64,000 nt of DNA from Candidatus Accumulibacter proximus (GTDB lineage: Bacteria > Pseudomonadota > Gammaproteobacteria > Burkholderiales > Rhodocyclaceae): NCBI GenBank assembly GCA_016709675.1, contig JADJMH010000014.1:62001-126000 (forward strand), given 5' to 3'. The translations under genes and the position numbers were made by a program. The notes under the pieces were generated by a model. That model worked only from the letters and a program-made list of their open reading frames with translations, made no database searches and was not told the origin of the DNA. Of the stretch, positions 18,318 to 26,783 are shown one piece after another (within the stretch, counting starts at the first letter, position 1; each line of letters starts with the position of its first letter).

Positions 18318-18487
18318 CGGCGGCAGTGGGTCGGTTGCCGACAGCAATCCACGAAAACTCAGGGGCCGCTTGTGGTCCGGGAGCGGCCAGCTCGATGGGA
18401 AACTGCCGAGGCCGAGCACCAACGTCCGGATCAGACTGGAAGCAGTCGCTCAGATTTTTTAGGCCACCGGCTGCAACCAACCCGTTG
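18318..18487 (-). repeat. Interspersed repeat R1, copy 1
   Basis: The reverse complement matches 56878-57035 over about 160 bases with scattered substitutions, including GACTGCTTCCAGTCTGAT, GTTTCCCATCGAGCTGG, CCACAAGCGGCC and GCTGTCGGCAACCGACCCA. A third, partial copy lies at 45868-45990. All copies are intergenic. Confidence 0.8.
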
Positions 18488-18619
18488 CTGACACTTAAGG
18501 CTCTTCGAAAGCCGTCGTTCATTGGTCCGGTTCAGCGGTGGGGCGCCAGTCCCATCCGCTGAGCCGCTTGTTGGGCAGCAGCGCATTGAGCGCCGCCCCC
18601 CTTGTAGGATATTCACCAG

Positions 18620-20161
18620 TTACGGCTGAACCTCGATTTCGCCTGGTTTCCAGGTCTTGTCGAACCACGGCTCAAGCGGCCCGTAGAGTCGCAGGATCAT
18701 GAACCACCCCTTGCCGGGAATCGTCTGAACCCAGTTGTTCTCGAGTCCTTTCGGCGCGCGCGGGCCGAAATAGACATCCACCGACCCGTCCGCATTCGTC
18801 TTCAGCGCCTTGTTCTGGCTGCTGACACTCGGGGACTTCTGATCCGTCTGGACCATCGAGCGCGTCTGGTTGTCATACACGATGACCGACCAGAAATCCT
18901 TCACCGGCACGTTGGGCGGCAGGCGCATCTTGTAGGTCTTGCCGCCGTCGAACGGGTTGCCCTTCGCGTCCTGAACGGCCCATGGATACTGCGATCCCTT
19001 GCCGATCATCTTCATCTCCATGGCCGGGGTAACGCCAGTGGCGAAGTAGTAATACTGGATGTAGCCATCCATGTTCGTTACGCCGGGGGCGCTCTCGAAC
19101 TTGTAGCCGCCGAAGAACGGCAGGCGCCAGGCGCTGTCCGGGAAGAAGTAGGCGTCTTTCGAGCGCACCTTGAAGGCGATGGTGCGCGCTGTCACGGCGC
19201 CGATGTTCGCCGCATCCGTGAGAATGTTCTTCATCCGTTGGTCGGGCGAGAAAGGCTGCCCTTTGACAATGCCGATAGAGGCAAAGAGGCCAAGCGTAGT
19301 CGGATCGCTGCCTTCAGATGGCTCTTCCTGGATAACCTTGTTCAAGAGTTCCCAGAACGCGTAGTCGCCCGGTGCGACAAAGTTTGCGGGAACGCCCGAG
19401 GCATTGACGAACTTGATCGCCGGAGGATTCGCGGCCTCCGACAGCTGATAGATCTTCAGGTGCTTCTTGACCGACTCGACGCCCGGCTTCGTCGAGCCAT
19501 CGACCAGGAAGGCGCGGAAGAAAAGCCAGTTGCCATACGTGCTCGGCCTAACGACCACATGACCTGCAGGGATCTGACCCTTGTACCCGGGCGGAAGAAA
19601 GAGGTACTTGCCACCTTTGCCCCGGTCCTCGCCGGTGATGCCCACATCGGCGACCCAGCGATACCAGAAATCGTTCACGGCGCCCAGGACCTCGGGCGGA
19701 ATCTCCACGACCAGCGGACCTTTCTTCGTGTCGAGCCAGATGAAGTTGTAGATGGTGTTGTCGTTCGCTGTAAGTTCTACCGTCCGGGCATCGACGAGAT
19801 CTTCCCAGATGACATCAGTCTGGTTGGCCGGCCCGAATTTGCTCAGCGAGTCGCGCATGCCAGCCTGATTCACGATCGGAATCGCCATGAGGTAAGCCTG
19901 CAGGGCGCGCGAACGATCGAGGTTGTCGTAGATTTTCTCGACGGTGTCCAGCTTGGGATAGCCGTAGGTCAGATTCAGGGTGCCGATGGAGCTTTCGATC
20001 TTGTCCGGCACGGCGACGCCCGGAGCGATGGGAGTCGAGAACTTGAACTGGGGATGCGCCGGCGCTCGGGCAGGCGCCTGCCCCAAGGCTCCGCCTGACG
20101 CGAATAAAACGATGGCGGCCACTGCCGCCAATAAGTAGTTTCGACTGCGTTGCTGCATCAT
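18620..20161 (-). CDS. DUF1254/DUF1214-domain secreted protein
   Basis: A 513-residue protein with a signal peptide (LLAAVAAIVLFASGGALG). The N-terminal half carries DUF1254 features (the region around YMAIPIVN-type helix and DVIWEDLVDARTVELTANDNT) and the C-terminal half DUF1214 features (VKDFWSVIVYDNQTRSM, VYFGPRAPKG, GWFMILRLYGPLEPWFD). The two domains together are a common periplasmic architecture of unknown biochemical role. Start at ATG 20161 behind CGGAG. It is alone, flanked by repeats. Confidence 0.88.
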   Translation of the reverse strand: MMQQRSRNYLLAAVAAIVLFASGGALGQAPARAPAHPQFKFSTPIAPGVAVPDKIESSIGTLNLTYGYPKLDTVEKIYDNLDRSRALQAYLMAIPIVNQAGMRDSLSKFGPANQTDVIWEDLVDARTVELTANDNTIYNFIWLDTKKGPLVVEIPPEVLGAVNDFWYRWVADVGITGEDRGKGGKYLFLPPGYKGQIPAGHVVVRPSTYGNWLFFRAFLVDGSTKPGVESVKKHLKIYQLSEAANPPAIKFVNASGVPANFVAPGDYAFWELLNKVIQEEPSEGSDPTTLGLFASIGIVKGQPFSPDQRMKNILTDAANIGAVTARTIAFKVRSKDAYFFPDSAWRLPFFGGYKFESAPGVTNMDGYIQYYYFATGVTPAMEMKMIGKGSQYPWAVQDAKGNPFDGGKTYKMRLPPNVPVKDFWSVIVYDNQTRSMVQTDQKSPSVSSQNKALKTNADGSVDVYFGPRAPKGLENNWVQTIPGKGWFMILRLYGPLEPWFDKTWKPGEIEVQP

Positions 20162-20475
20162 TATTCTCCGTTTGAGGTGAAAATCCGGCGTGGCTTACGG
20201 TGCGTCCATGTCCCGACTGCTGCGCGTATGCTTTACTTGATATCAAGAGCGTCCCTTGGTTCCGTCGCAATTCAACAATCTTGACCACAGGACGCTGTCC
20301 GGACGCCATGTTCCGCATGGGATCGTGCGAATTTCTCTCGTATTCATCTCGCCACGCGACCATAGAACCGGGCAGGCTGGAACGTACCTGCGATTCAACG
20401 CTGGCGCAACCGAAGGTTTGTAGATTACATATGCTCGATGAGTTCCACCGGTCGGTTTGGGGCGAATTTGGCTAG
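20162..20475. other. Intergenic region upstream of the DUF1254/DUF1214 gene
   Basis: I see no gene here. The region holds the promoter of the DUF1254/DUF1214 gene and blends at its right end into the longer repeat that starts near 20480. Confidence 0.4.
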
Positions 20476-20479
20476 GACC

Positions 20480-21066
20480 GCTTGTGGTCGGTTGCCGACC
20501 GACATCCTCCTACACCCACTGACTGCTTTTCGAAGCATAAGGGCCAGTCCGCCAAGAAAACCTACGCCCCCAATGGCTGCTTACGCCTGAACGCCGAAGA
20601 TCACCGCCGGCTTGGCAGGAAGGTCCCCACCGTCTGCTGCTGGCCGCGCCCCGCCCACCGTCTGACTCGAATTCTACCCGTTTGAACGGCAGACCCGCAC
20701 TGCCAGCGCTCCCTCAAGCGATCACCTTGGCAGCGCTATCCGCGACGGCTTTCGCCTGCGTCGCTACATCGATGGGTCGGTGCCGGCTGCTTTGGCCCGA
20801 CACGCCGTGACTGACTTTTCGGACGCTCGCCCGATACCGGTCTCGGTGCCCTTGACTTCACCAACGTCGGCTGCCGCAAACTCATCTGGACGCTCGATGC
20901 CAAACCCCAGCAGCAAACACCCTTGCCACCCACCAGAAGCCCTGACCGCGATGGCGCCACCCCGCCCCACCGCCACCAGGTCGGTATAGGCCCGGACGCG
21001 ATCCCAGAACGCAAAAAGCCCAACCTCGGGGGCTGGGCTAAGCGCTTGTACTACCACAAATTTCTT
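20480..21066. repeat. Element right-end repeat next to tRNA-Asn fragment, copy 1 (about 590 bp)
   Basis: Diverged but collinear with 59360-59964. Shared blocks include CACCCACTGACTGCTTT, GACTCGAATTCTAC, CCCCAGCAGCAAAC, AGAAGCCCTGACCGCGAT and CCAGGTCGGTATAGGCCCGG. The last part also carries a tRNA terminator-like hairpin (AGCCC...GGGCTTTTT on the minus strand). It reads as a duplicated tRNA-Asn downstream region, one copy brought in by an integrating element. Confidence 0.75.
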
Positions 21067-21113
21067 TGGCTCCCCGACCTGGGCTCGAACCAGGGACCTA
21101 CGGATTAACAGTC
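21067..21113 (-). repeat. 3' fragment of tRNA-Asn (att-like site 2, island left end)
   Basis: These 47 bases are identical to 59965-60011, the 3' part of the intact tRNA-Asn including CCA. Identity stops abruptly at the anticodon stem. Direct orientation and exact identity fit an attachment-site duplication made by integration at the tRNA, which would define an island of about 38.9 kb between the two copies. Confidence 0.85.
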
Positions 21114-21245
21114 GAACTCACTCTGATTTCTATGGTGGCAAAGCTGAAGATTCTTAACGCCTTTTTCTCTACGTTTCCGACCGACCGGTTCGCACCGAGC
21201 CTATCCCGAACCCCTGTCCGCGGCGTTCGCCTTCCTGGCGCGAAA
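21114..21245. repeat. Element left-end repeat, copy 2
   Basis: Matches 11152-11280 (AAAGCTGAAGATTC, CCGACCGGTTCGCACCGAG, TCCCGAACCCCTG). Both copies lie immediately right of a tRNA-Asn 3' fragment, so this is probably the conserved left end of the integrating element family. No integrase gene is visible near it. Confidence 0.65.
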
Positions 21246-21612
21246 ACTCAAATCTTTTCAACGAAATAACGCTGATTCGATCGACCGGCAACAGAACCGC
21301 CTGGCTGGCCGGCCGCCGGACTCCGGTACCGCGGCGAGTGGGGGCGGCCGGTGATTCCGCGCCCAGCGATGGCGTCGAGACGGCTCTGGACGGTCCCACG
21401 AGGGGCCACCTCGCGATCGGGGATTCGCCCTTGGACTCGCAGGCACGCAAGCTACTTGTCGGCCCCGACGGCTGCTTTCTGGTCGAGTGCTGAACGCGTA
21501 CAATCGGCCACAAGCGGCCGGTCGAAGTGGGAATTCAACCCAATTTTGAATGGCGGGTAGCGGGCCGATACCTGTCAAAGACGATGCCGAACTGGGAGCG
21601 CGCAAAAACCTC
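21246..21612. other. Intergenic region downstream of higA
   Basis: I see no gene. Fragments such as GGCCACAAGCGGCCGG near 21510 resemble parts of repeat R1. The region is otherwise unremarkable. Confidence 0.35.
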
Positions 21613-22041
21613 TTAGCCAGGCACGAATACTGCCGGACTGATGTTGAAGAACCTGGCCAGTTTCCCAGCCAGGGTCGCGCTGATCTTTCGCTTGCCGGAG
21701 AGAATTGCCGAAAGGTTGCTCTGTGGGACGATTTCCGCGAGATCGCCTTGCTTCAGGCCGCGCAATTCGATCAGGTAGCGCAGAACCTCATTGGGCTCGG
21801 AAGCTTCGATGGCGAAGTGGTTGGTGTCATAGTCGGCCACCAGTTCGCTGACGAGATCAAGAAGCCCTGACAAAGCGTGATCCTCCTGGTCGCCGATCAT
21901 GTCCAGCAAACAGTTCATCAGCGAAACCGTACGGTCATACTCTTCATCAGTACGAATCGGACGCAGATGGGCGATGCGATCAAACGCAGCCCAAGTCTTT
22001 TGCAGGGCCTTGATGTCCAGAGTAGCAGTAGCCGTTGTCAT
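21613..22041 (-). CDS. higA: HigA-family antitoxin
   Basis: A 142-residue protein ending in an XRE helix-turn-helix (LKQGDLAEIVPQSNLSAIL and SGKRKISATLAGKLARFF). The N-terminal part is the extended domain common in HigA-type antitoxins. It follows the toxin gene by 2 bases, the toxin-first order typical of higBA. I chose the ATG at 22041 because the longer frame would overlap the toxin. It should neutralise HigB and repress the operon through the inverted repeat upstream. Confidence 0.88.
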   Translation of the reverse strand: MTTATATLDIKALQKTWAAFDRIAHLRPIRTDEEYDRTVSLMNCLLDMIGDQEDHALSGLLDLVSELVADYDTNHFAIEASEPNEVLRYLIELRGLKQGDLAEIVPQSNLSAILSGKRKISATLAGKLARFFNISPAVFVPG

Positions 22042-22043
22042 GG

Positions 22044-22346
22044 TTATACCTTGCCTTTCCTGTATCGTTTGCACCAGTCGTCGTATTCCCGGTGAGTCAT
22101 TACCCAACGCACGAACATCTTGCCGTCGCGGTAGCGAACGATGACAACGACCCGATAGTTATTGCCGCCGACATCGAACACGGTATAAGGCGGAACATAA
22201 TCCGCACTGCCAAAGCTCTGCCGCAGATCAGCAAAGTCGGCAAAGCGTGAATTCTCGGCAACGGTGTGCCAGTTGCGCAAAGACTGCTCGGCTTCAGGAT
22301 GCCTGTGCCAGAAGTCACGCAGCATCTTTAGTGAAATGATGTGCAC
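22044..22346 (-). CDS. higB: HigB-family mRNA interferase toxin
   Basis: A 100-residue RelE-superfamily toxin of the HigB type. Family features are the MHIISLKMLRDFWHRHPEAE start, the FGSADYV segment, FDVGGNNYRVVVIVRY and the terminal VMTHREYDDW. HigB toxins cleave mRNA on the ribosome. The gene is complete and partnered with higA. Position just inside the island's left end is typical for island-stabilising addiction modules. Confidence 0.9.
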   Translation of the reverse strand: MHIISLKMLRDFWHRHPEAEQSLRNWHTVAENSRFADFADLRQSFGSADYVPPYTVFDVGGNNYRVVVIVRYRDGKMFVRWVMTHREYDDWCKRYRKGKV

Positions 22347-22354
22347 AATGCGAG

Positions 22355-22371
22355 TATATCCAAACGATATA
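22355..22371. promoter_or_regulatory. Candidate HigA operator (inverted repeat)
   Basis: TATATC-CAAAC-GATATA, a perfect 6-bp inverted repeat with a 5-base spacer, lies 8 bases upstream of the higB start and overlaps A+T-rich promoter-like sequence. Antitoxins of this type usually bind such sites to autorepress. The assignment is by position. Confidence 0.55.
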
Positions 22372-22391
22372 ATTACGGCAAGCGCAACCTC

Positions 22392-23541
22392 TTAACGGAT
22401 TTCAGATTTGACTCCAGTCGGACCATAGCCGTCACTAAGGCAGAGCGGCGTGAATGGCCGCTTGACCGGCCAAAGTCGAAGCCCTGAAGAAGCTAAAGCC
22501 ACCCACTCATCTCGTTCGAGTCCCGCGCGTCTGACGGTGCCTGCCGAATGACCTGTTTGCGGCAAGCGGTTCCGGCGGAACGGACCCACCGTAGTCTCCC
22601 GGCGTTCGGTTGGACAACCGGCCGCTGCGCGTCGGCGATGTGACGTCCGGAATCATCGGCAGCGCAGGGCCTGAAACTGCGTCGAAAAACGTCGGCGACG
22701 GCGTTTCAGCTTGGCCCTTTCCGGGCATTGATGCTGACTTCAAGCGCGGCGACGCCGGCACGCGCCACCTGAGCGTCTTCACCAGCCTTGACGCCGGAAA
22801 CTCCAACCGCACCGATGACCATTGCGTCGCACAGGACGGGCTAGACTCAAACGGGCCTGGGTCGACTTATGTTGATGAGATCAATACCTCCGTCCCTGTC
22901 CTGCCGGGCAACCGAAACAGCGCAGAAGTTTGTTGATCAATCTATTGGTGTGGAAGTCTAGGCCGGACGGCGGCAAAGCAGCATGAAGCGTCAAGGGCCC
23001 TCCATTGGGGAAAATTGACAACCGACCAATCCTACTGCGGGTGTCTGGCCCGAACATAGGATTTTCTTCTGGTTCACAACGCCGTTCCTCTCCGCTTTTT
23101 GTGTCGGCGTGGGTGGCGCCCCCGCCCCGCGGACTGGCGTCTGCCCCCGCCCCCCGCGAAAATGCCGCAACGCCGCAACGCCCATGCCGGGCAAGGACTC
23201 CGGCGTTGCGGCAGCGTTGCGGCGTGGCGGGTTCAGGACTCGTTGCGGGCTGACGCCCCCGCGATCCGCAACGTCGCTTTGCATGCGGGGCAAGGGTTCC
23301 GGGGGGCCGTTGCGGCGTGGCGGCAAGATTTCATCCGGCCCGGCAGCGGCGCTGCCCGCTCGCCGCCCCCCCCCCCCCCGCCGCGCCAAAACCCGGCCCC
23401 AGGGGACGCGCCCGGGCCGCCGGAAGGGGGCAGTCATCCCGGCCCGGCGATTGCCCCGCCGCGGACCCGCGCGGCCCCCAGTCGGACCCGACGCGCGCCC
23501 GGGGGACCCGCCCGCCCCCCCGCCGCCCGCCCCTCGCCTCG
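22392..23541. other. GC-rich non-coding stretch of about 1.15 kb
   Basis: I see no supportable gene. The stretch from 23150 to 23335 contains imperfect repeats of a CATGCCGGGCAAGG / GTTGCGGCGTGGCGG theme, and 23366-23379 is a run of 14 C. The composition is extreme and low in complexity; open frames here are artefacts of GC richness. Confidence 0.45.
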
Positions 23542-23955
23542 TCAGTCGATCGCCGCCAGAATCGCCGCAGCCTCCGGATGCCCCAGCAGGACGAACTCCC
23601 GCAACCGGTGATAGTGCTCGGCGCATGACTCGCCGAAGTTGCCCTCCCGGAACGACAGATGGCTATAGGCATAGAGACAGGCCGAGACCCCCAACGCGTC
23701 GCCCGAGAGTTCGCCCTCGTAGCCATTCTCGGCGCTAACGGCGAAGCGCCTCTCCCCCGCCGGCGCCATGTAGAAACCGCCGTTGCTCAGGGTGTAGAAA
23801 TGCCAGTAGCCGCCGCGGTAGTCGTCGGACAGGAATCCGGCGAACCGATAGATGGCGGGCTCCAGTTGCAGCGGAAAGCAAACACCGAACAGCGTCGCGG
23901 CAGTGCTCAGCCGGCGCGATTCAGGTACGAGGACGGCGGTAACGTATTGGTTCAT
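23542..23955 (-). CDS. ardB: ArdB/KlcA-family antirestriction protein
   Basis: A 137-residue protein with family hallmarks: FGVCFPLQLEPAIYRFAGFL, YRGGYWHFYTLSNGGFYMAP, the GYEGELSGDALG segment and the C-terminal LREFVLLGHPEAAAI. ArdB/KlcA proteins let incoming mobile DNA evade type I restriction, apparently without mimicking DNA. A good AGGAG site precedes ATG 23955. Its presence marks this part of the island as conjugative- or plasmid-derived, and it shares the region with a type I restriction remnant. Confidence 0.9.
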   Translation of the reverse strand: MNQYVTAVLVPESRRLSTAATLFGVCFPLQLEPAIYRFAGFLSDDYRGGYWHFYTLSNGGFYMAPAGERRFAVSAENGYEGELSGDALGVSACLYAYSHLSFREGNFGESCAEHYHRLREFVLLGHPEAAAILAAID

Positions 23956-24108
23956 GTGTGACTCCTGCAAAGTGGAAGGTTGAGGTGCTCCCCGATAGCC
24001 TTCTCGGACGAACGCCACCCTCCGCGTGAAGCGGATACGTGGGCATTGCCGGTGCTATCGGGGAGGGGTACTGCGGGGGTGGAGACGGGACGAGCGAGTG
24101 ATGAAGTG

Positions 24109-24258
24109 TCAGAGCGAGGGGAAAGCGTTGATCTGCTCCGGATCGCCGCCGGCCAGCAGATTGGCTTGAGCCGTCAGCGCCGCAGCCATTGATGCGTCAG
24201 AGAGTTCCCAGGCCAGGACGGTATCGAGGGCGTTCATGAGATCGTTGGGGCGAAACAC
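24109..24258 (-). CDS. Small hypothetical protein (49 aa)
   Basis: A GTG start at 24258 lies 9 bases behind AAAGGAG. The product begins MFRPNDLMNALDTVLAWE and ends QINAFPSL. It is mostly alpha-helical and Ala/Leu-rich. The strong Shine-Dalgarno and the similar leaders of neighbouring small genes support expression. No family recognised. Confidence 0.6.
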   Translation of the reverse strand: MFRPNDLMNALDTVLAWELSDASMAAALTAQANLLAGGDPEQINAFPSL

Positions 24259-24321
24259 GGGTATGACTCCTTTCGGGATGGTTGTTCGGGATGGTTGAAG
24301 TGAAGAGACAGCAGGGTCTGG

Positions 24322-24423
24322 CTACAACAGGACGGTCCAGGCCGCAGCCCAGATCATTCGCGTCGCAGCAGCCCCATAGCTACTCAGGCCAGCGAGAACC
24401 ACAACAACAATGATTTCCAGCAT
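24322..24423 (-). CDS. Small single-pass membrane peptide (33 aa)
   Basis: ATG 24423 lies behind AAAGGAGTCCCA. The product is almost entirely hydrophobic: MLEIIVVVVLAGLSSYG followed by an Ala/Trp-rich end (MIWAAAWTVLL). It resembles small membrane peptides of mobile elements, but no function can be assigned. Confidence 0.5.
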   Translation of the reverse strand: MLEIIVVVVLAGLSSYGAAATRMIWAAAWTVLL

Positions 24424-24653
24424 TGGGACTCCTTTGGATTGAGAAATTGAAATGCTCAGGACGGTGAAACCCTTGCGTGACCAGACAGAGACTGAGCACC
24501 CACGGCCGCGTCCGGGTCGGTATAGGGTCGGTATTGCGCGGGTGCGTGACGACGCCCCGGAGAAAGCCTTACGTTTCTTCGAGTTACGGGCGCGCCTTGC
24601 AGGGCACCTCCGGACTACAACTCGAACGAACGGAAGGCGGGGACTGCGGTAGG

Positions 24654-25412
24654 TCAGGCAGCGGTATCGACTTCGGCGGTTCCTTGGTCCGTCGCTTCGG
24701 TCACGGCTTCAGTCGCTACGTCGGGCGCTGTTTCGGTCGTCTGCTTCTTGGGTTTGGCTTTCGCGGCCGGTTTAGCGTCCGCATCGACATCAAGAGCGAC
24801 CGCAGACGCCATTAGCCGCTCGATCCGCGCAAGAAACCCCGCGTCCTTTGTCGGCTCATAACAGCGGCGTTTGACCGCCGATGCCTTCACTACGCCTTCG
24901 GCCTTCAGCACCGCCATCAGAAACCCGGGACTGTTCAGCGACTTGCCACGGAACAGCGCGTGCAGCACCTGCGACGTGAAAAAGGTTTCGCCTGACTGCG
25001 GCTTGAGCCTCTCCTGAATCGCCGTCCAGGGAATCCAGTCCTGATTGAGGAAGCCGTTACCGCTGTTGGCATACAGGCGAATCTGGATAGCCGATTCGGG
25101 GGTGCAGCCAACGTGATACGTCAGGGTCGATTTCCCGGAGACGGTCAGGCAATGGCCGATCTTCAGGATGCGCAGGGATGGTTCGGCGGGGACTGTCTTG
25201 ACTGCTTTGACTGCCTTGGTGATTGCTGCTTTGGCGGTGACGGGCTTCGCGGTGACTGCCTTGGTGGTTGTTGCCCTGCTGGTTGCGGCTTCGGGGGTTG
25301 CTGCTTTGGTGGTTGTTGCCTTGCTGGTTGCAGCTTCGGGGCCGGCTGCCTCGGCGGTTCCAACGTCGACGGTGACTTCCGGTGCCGATGCTTTCTGAAC
25401 GGGCTTCTTCAT
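24654..25412 (-). CDS. Integrative-element hypothetical protein with Ala/Thr/Lys repeats
   Basis: A 252-residue protein starting at ATG 25412 behind AAAGGAG. Residues about 15-70 are a low-complexity run built on ATSKATTTKA-like units. A conserved-looking core follows (LRILKIGHCLTVSGKSTLTY, HVGCTPESAIQIRLYANSG), then a charged tail. I recall similar cores in hypothetical proteins of ICE-type islands, without known function. The repeat region probably varies in length between strains. Confidence 0.7.
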   Translation of the reverse strand: MKKPVQKASAPEVTVDVGTAEAAGPEAATSKATTTKAATPEAATSRATTTKAVTAKPVTAKAAITKAVKAVKTVPAEPSLRILKIGHCLTVSGKSTLTYHVGCTPESAIQIRLYANSGNGFLNQDWIPWTAIQERLKPQSGETFFTSQVLHALFRGKSLNSPGFLMAVLKAEGVVKASAVKRRCYEPTKDAGFLARIERLMASAVALDVDADAKPAAKAKPKKQTTETAPDVATEAVTEATDQGTAEVDTAA

Positions 25413-25493
25413 TGCGTGACTCCTTTACGTGGTGGGTGAATCTGAGGTGGCGAATGACTTCATCCATATAAGATGGTGGGATTTGCGCAGACG

Positions 25494-25817
25494 TCAGCCG
25501 AGCGTGCCGAGAACTGCGACGCCGCCGTATTGCTCCTCGACGACGGCCGCCGGATCGAGAACGGCCACTTCCCTGCCCCCGATGTCGGCCAGATGCTCGC
25601 GGGCGAAGGCCAGGTCGGAGGTCAGCAGCCATTCGGTGCCGCCGTCGATTTCTGCCTGCAGGACTTGAAGACCTTCCACGGCGCGTGCATTGCGACGCAG
25701 GACCTCCAGCAGCGCGAGGCATTCGGCGTGGGCACGCGGCAGTTGGCCGTCGTACTCGATGATGGCGGCGCGTTCCTCAAAGGCTTCGCGATCGTCAGCA
25801 CCGAGGCGGTCCGCCAT
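25494..25817 (-). CDS. Hypothetical island protein with repeat-expanded N-terminus
   Basis: From ATG 25817 the frame encodes 107 residues beginning MADRLGADDREAFEERAAII and ending VLGTLG. It is helical and acidic. The frame stays open upstream through a tandem 15-bp repeat (25846-25905) that encodes PTPNH units and then PKDAIVIE, with a GTG at 25916 as another possible start. Which start is used is unclear; neither has a strong ribosome-binding site. No family assigned; similar small proteins are common in plasmids and ICEs. Confidence 0.6.
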   Translation of the reverse strand: MADRLGADDREAFEERAAIIEYDGQLPRAHAECLALLEVLRRNARAVEGLQVLQAEIDGGTEWLLTSDLAFAREHLADIGGREVAVLDPAAVVEEQYGGVAVLGTLG

Positions 25818-25845
25818 CTCGATAACAATGGCGTCCTTGGGGATG

Positions 25846-25905
25846 GGGTGATTGGGCGTAGGGTGATTGGGTGTAGGGTGATTGGGCGTGGGGCGGTTGG
25901 ACTTA
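25846..25905. repeat. Tandem repeat, 4 x 15 bp
   Basis: Units GGGTGATTGGGCGTA, GGGTGATTGGGTGTA, GGGTGATTGGGCGTG and the degenerate GGGCGGTTGGACTTA. The unit length keeps the overlapping minus-strand frame open and encodes PTPNH-type pentapeptides. It is not a CRISPR: there are no spacers. Confidence 0.85.
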
Positions 25906-26065
25906 CCGTGAAACACCGAAAAACCCCCAAAAAAACACTGGCCCCGCGCGGGGGCCCCCCCCGCCGGGCCCAAGCCGCCCGGGGGGGGGGAGGTGTTTTT
26001 ATCTGGGGTGGGGCACGGCTCTCGCAATGATCGTTGGGGTGGTTTTGCATAACGGGCTCCATAAA

Positions 26066-26104
26066 TGAAAAAAGCCACCGAGACCGTGAAGGCCAGGGTG
26101 GCTT
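26066..26104 (-). terminator. Intrinsic terminator
   Basis: On the minus strand GCCACC and GGTGGC pair around an 17-base loop, followed by TTTTTT. It lies 30 bases downstream of the 26136-26498 gene and should end its transcript. Confidence 0.7.
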
Positions 26105-26135
26105 GAGGGGGTGGCAGAGAAAGTGCGGTAGGGCT

Positions 26136-26498
26136 TCAGGGTGCCGGGACGGCATACTCGGCACACACGGCCAGAAGGTCGGGATCGATGCCTTCGCGCT
26201 TGGGGATGAAGATCACGATGCCGAAATCGCCGTCGCCGGGGACGAAGACCATTTCGTAGCAGCTGTCCAGTTCCTCCAGGACTTCGAAGCATGGACAAGC
26301 AGCGGCAAGTAGCGGGCAACCGCTCTCCTCCTCCAGGTCCCGAACGCTGTCGCCAGCTTCGACGACGATCATGTAGCCATGCACGTCTGGTTCGTAGGCT
26401 TCTTCGGCGCAGATATCGAGGAAACGTTGCTCGACCAGCTGGCGTATCTCCGGGGCGACGATCCTTCGGGCAACCTCGGGATCACGAAGGACGAGCAT
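26136..26498 (-). CDS. Hypothetical acidic island protein (120 aa)
   Basis: Starts at ATG 26498 with GGAGGTGACC upstream. The protein is acidic (PEIRQLVEQRFLDICAEEAY, then SVRDLEEESGCPLL) and contains several Cys, including CPCFEVLEELDSCYEM. The C-terminal half has beta-strand patterns (FGIVIFIPKREG). No family recognised with confidence; it is the kind of gene found in ICE cargo. A terminator lies downstream. Confidence 0.7.
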   Translation of the reverse strand: MLVLRDPEVARRIVAPEIRQLVEQRFLDICAEEAYEPDVHGYMIVVEAGDSVRDLEEESGCPLLAAACPCFEVLEELDSCYEMVFVPGDGDFGIVIFIPKREGIDPDLLAVCAEYAVPAP

Positions 26499-26598
26499 GG
26501 GTCACCTCCAGGGTCGGCAGGGAATGCGGGTGAAGCCTCTTGCGGCGGCTTGCGTTGCGATGCTCAGCGGGAAGCTGATCGGTGATCGTTGATGCCAT
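26482..26598 (-). CDS. Small basic hypothetical protein (38 aa)
   Basis: ATG 26598 follows GAAAGGAGTTCCAC. The product starts MASTITDQLPAEHRN and is Arg/His-rich (ASRRKRLHPHS). Its end overlaps the start of the 26136-26498 gene in another frame, so it may serve translational coupling. Supported mainly by the ribosome-binding site. Confidence 0.45.
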   Translation of the reverse strand: MASTITDQLPAEHRNASRRKRLHPHSLPTLEVTHARPS

Positions 26599-26617
26599 GT
26601 GGAACTCCTTTCGTGGA

Positions 26618-26654
26618 CAAAAAAATGCCCGACCCCTGTGAAAGGGCCGGGCAT
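26618..26654 (-). terminator. Intrinsic terminator downstream of the DUF4230 gene
   Basis: On the minus strand ATGCCCGGCCCT and AGGGGTCGGGCAT form a long stem with one bulge, followed by seven T. It separates the DUF4230-like gene from the small genes further downstream. Imperfect GGTGGTGCTTGA-type repeats lie between it and 26770. Confidence 0.8.
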
Positions 26655-26783
26655 GGTGGGTGAAAACTGGTCAGTGCTTGATGGTGCTTGACTGGTCTGG
26701 GTGGTGCTTGGTGGTGCGTGACTTGGTGGTACTCGACTTGGTGGTGCCTTGACTTGGTGATGCTCGATTTACGACGGAACTGT

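Noticed and set aside
21067..21113. Second tRNA-Asn gene
   Set aside because: Only the 3' 47 bases match; the 5' acceptor strand and D-arm are absent, so no cloverleaf can form.
22991..23626. 211-codon minus-strand open frame
   Set aside because: Low-complexity Gly/Arg/Pro product from an extremely GC-rich stretch with a C14 run; no ribosome-binding site or recognisable domain.
25846..25905. Possible CRISPR array
   Set aside because: The units are directly adjacent 15-mers without spacers and no cas gene is nearby; it is a simple tandem repeat.
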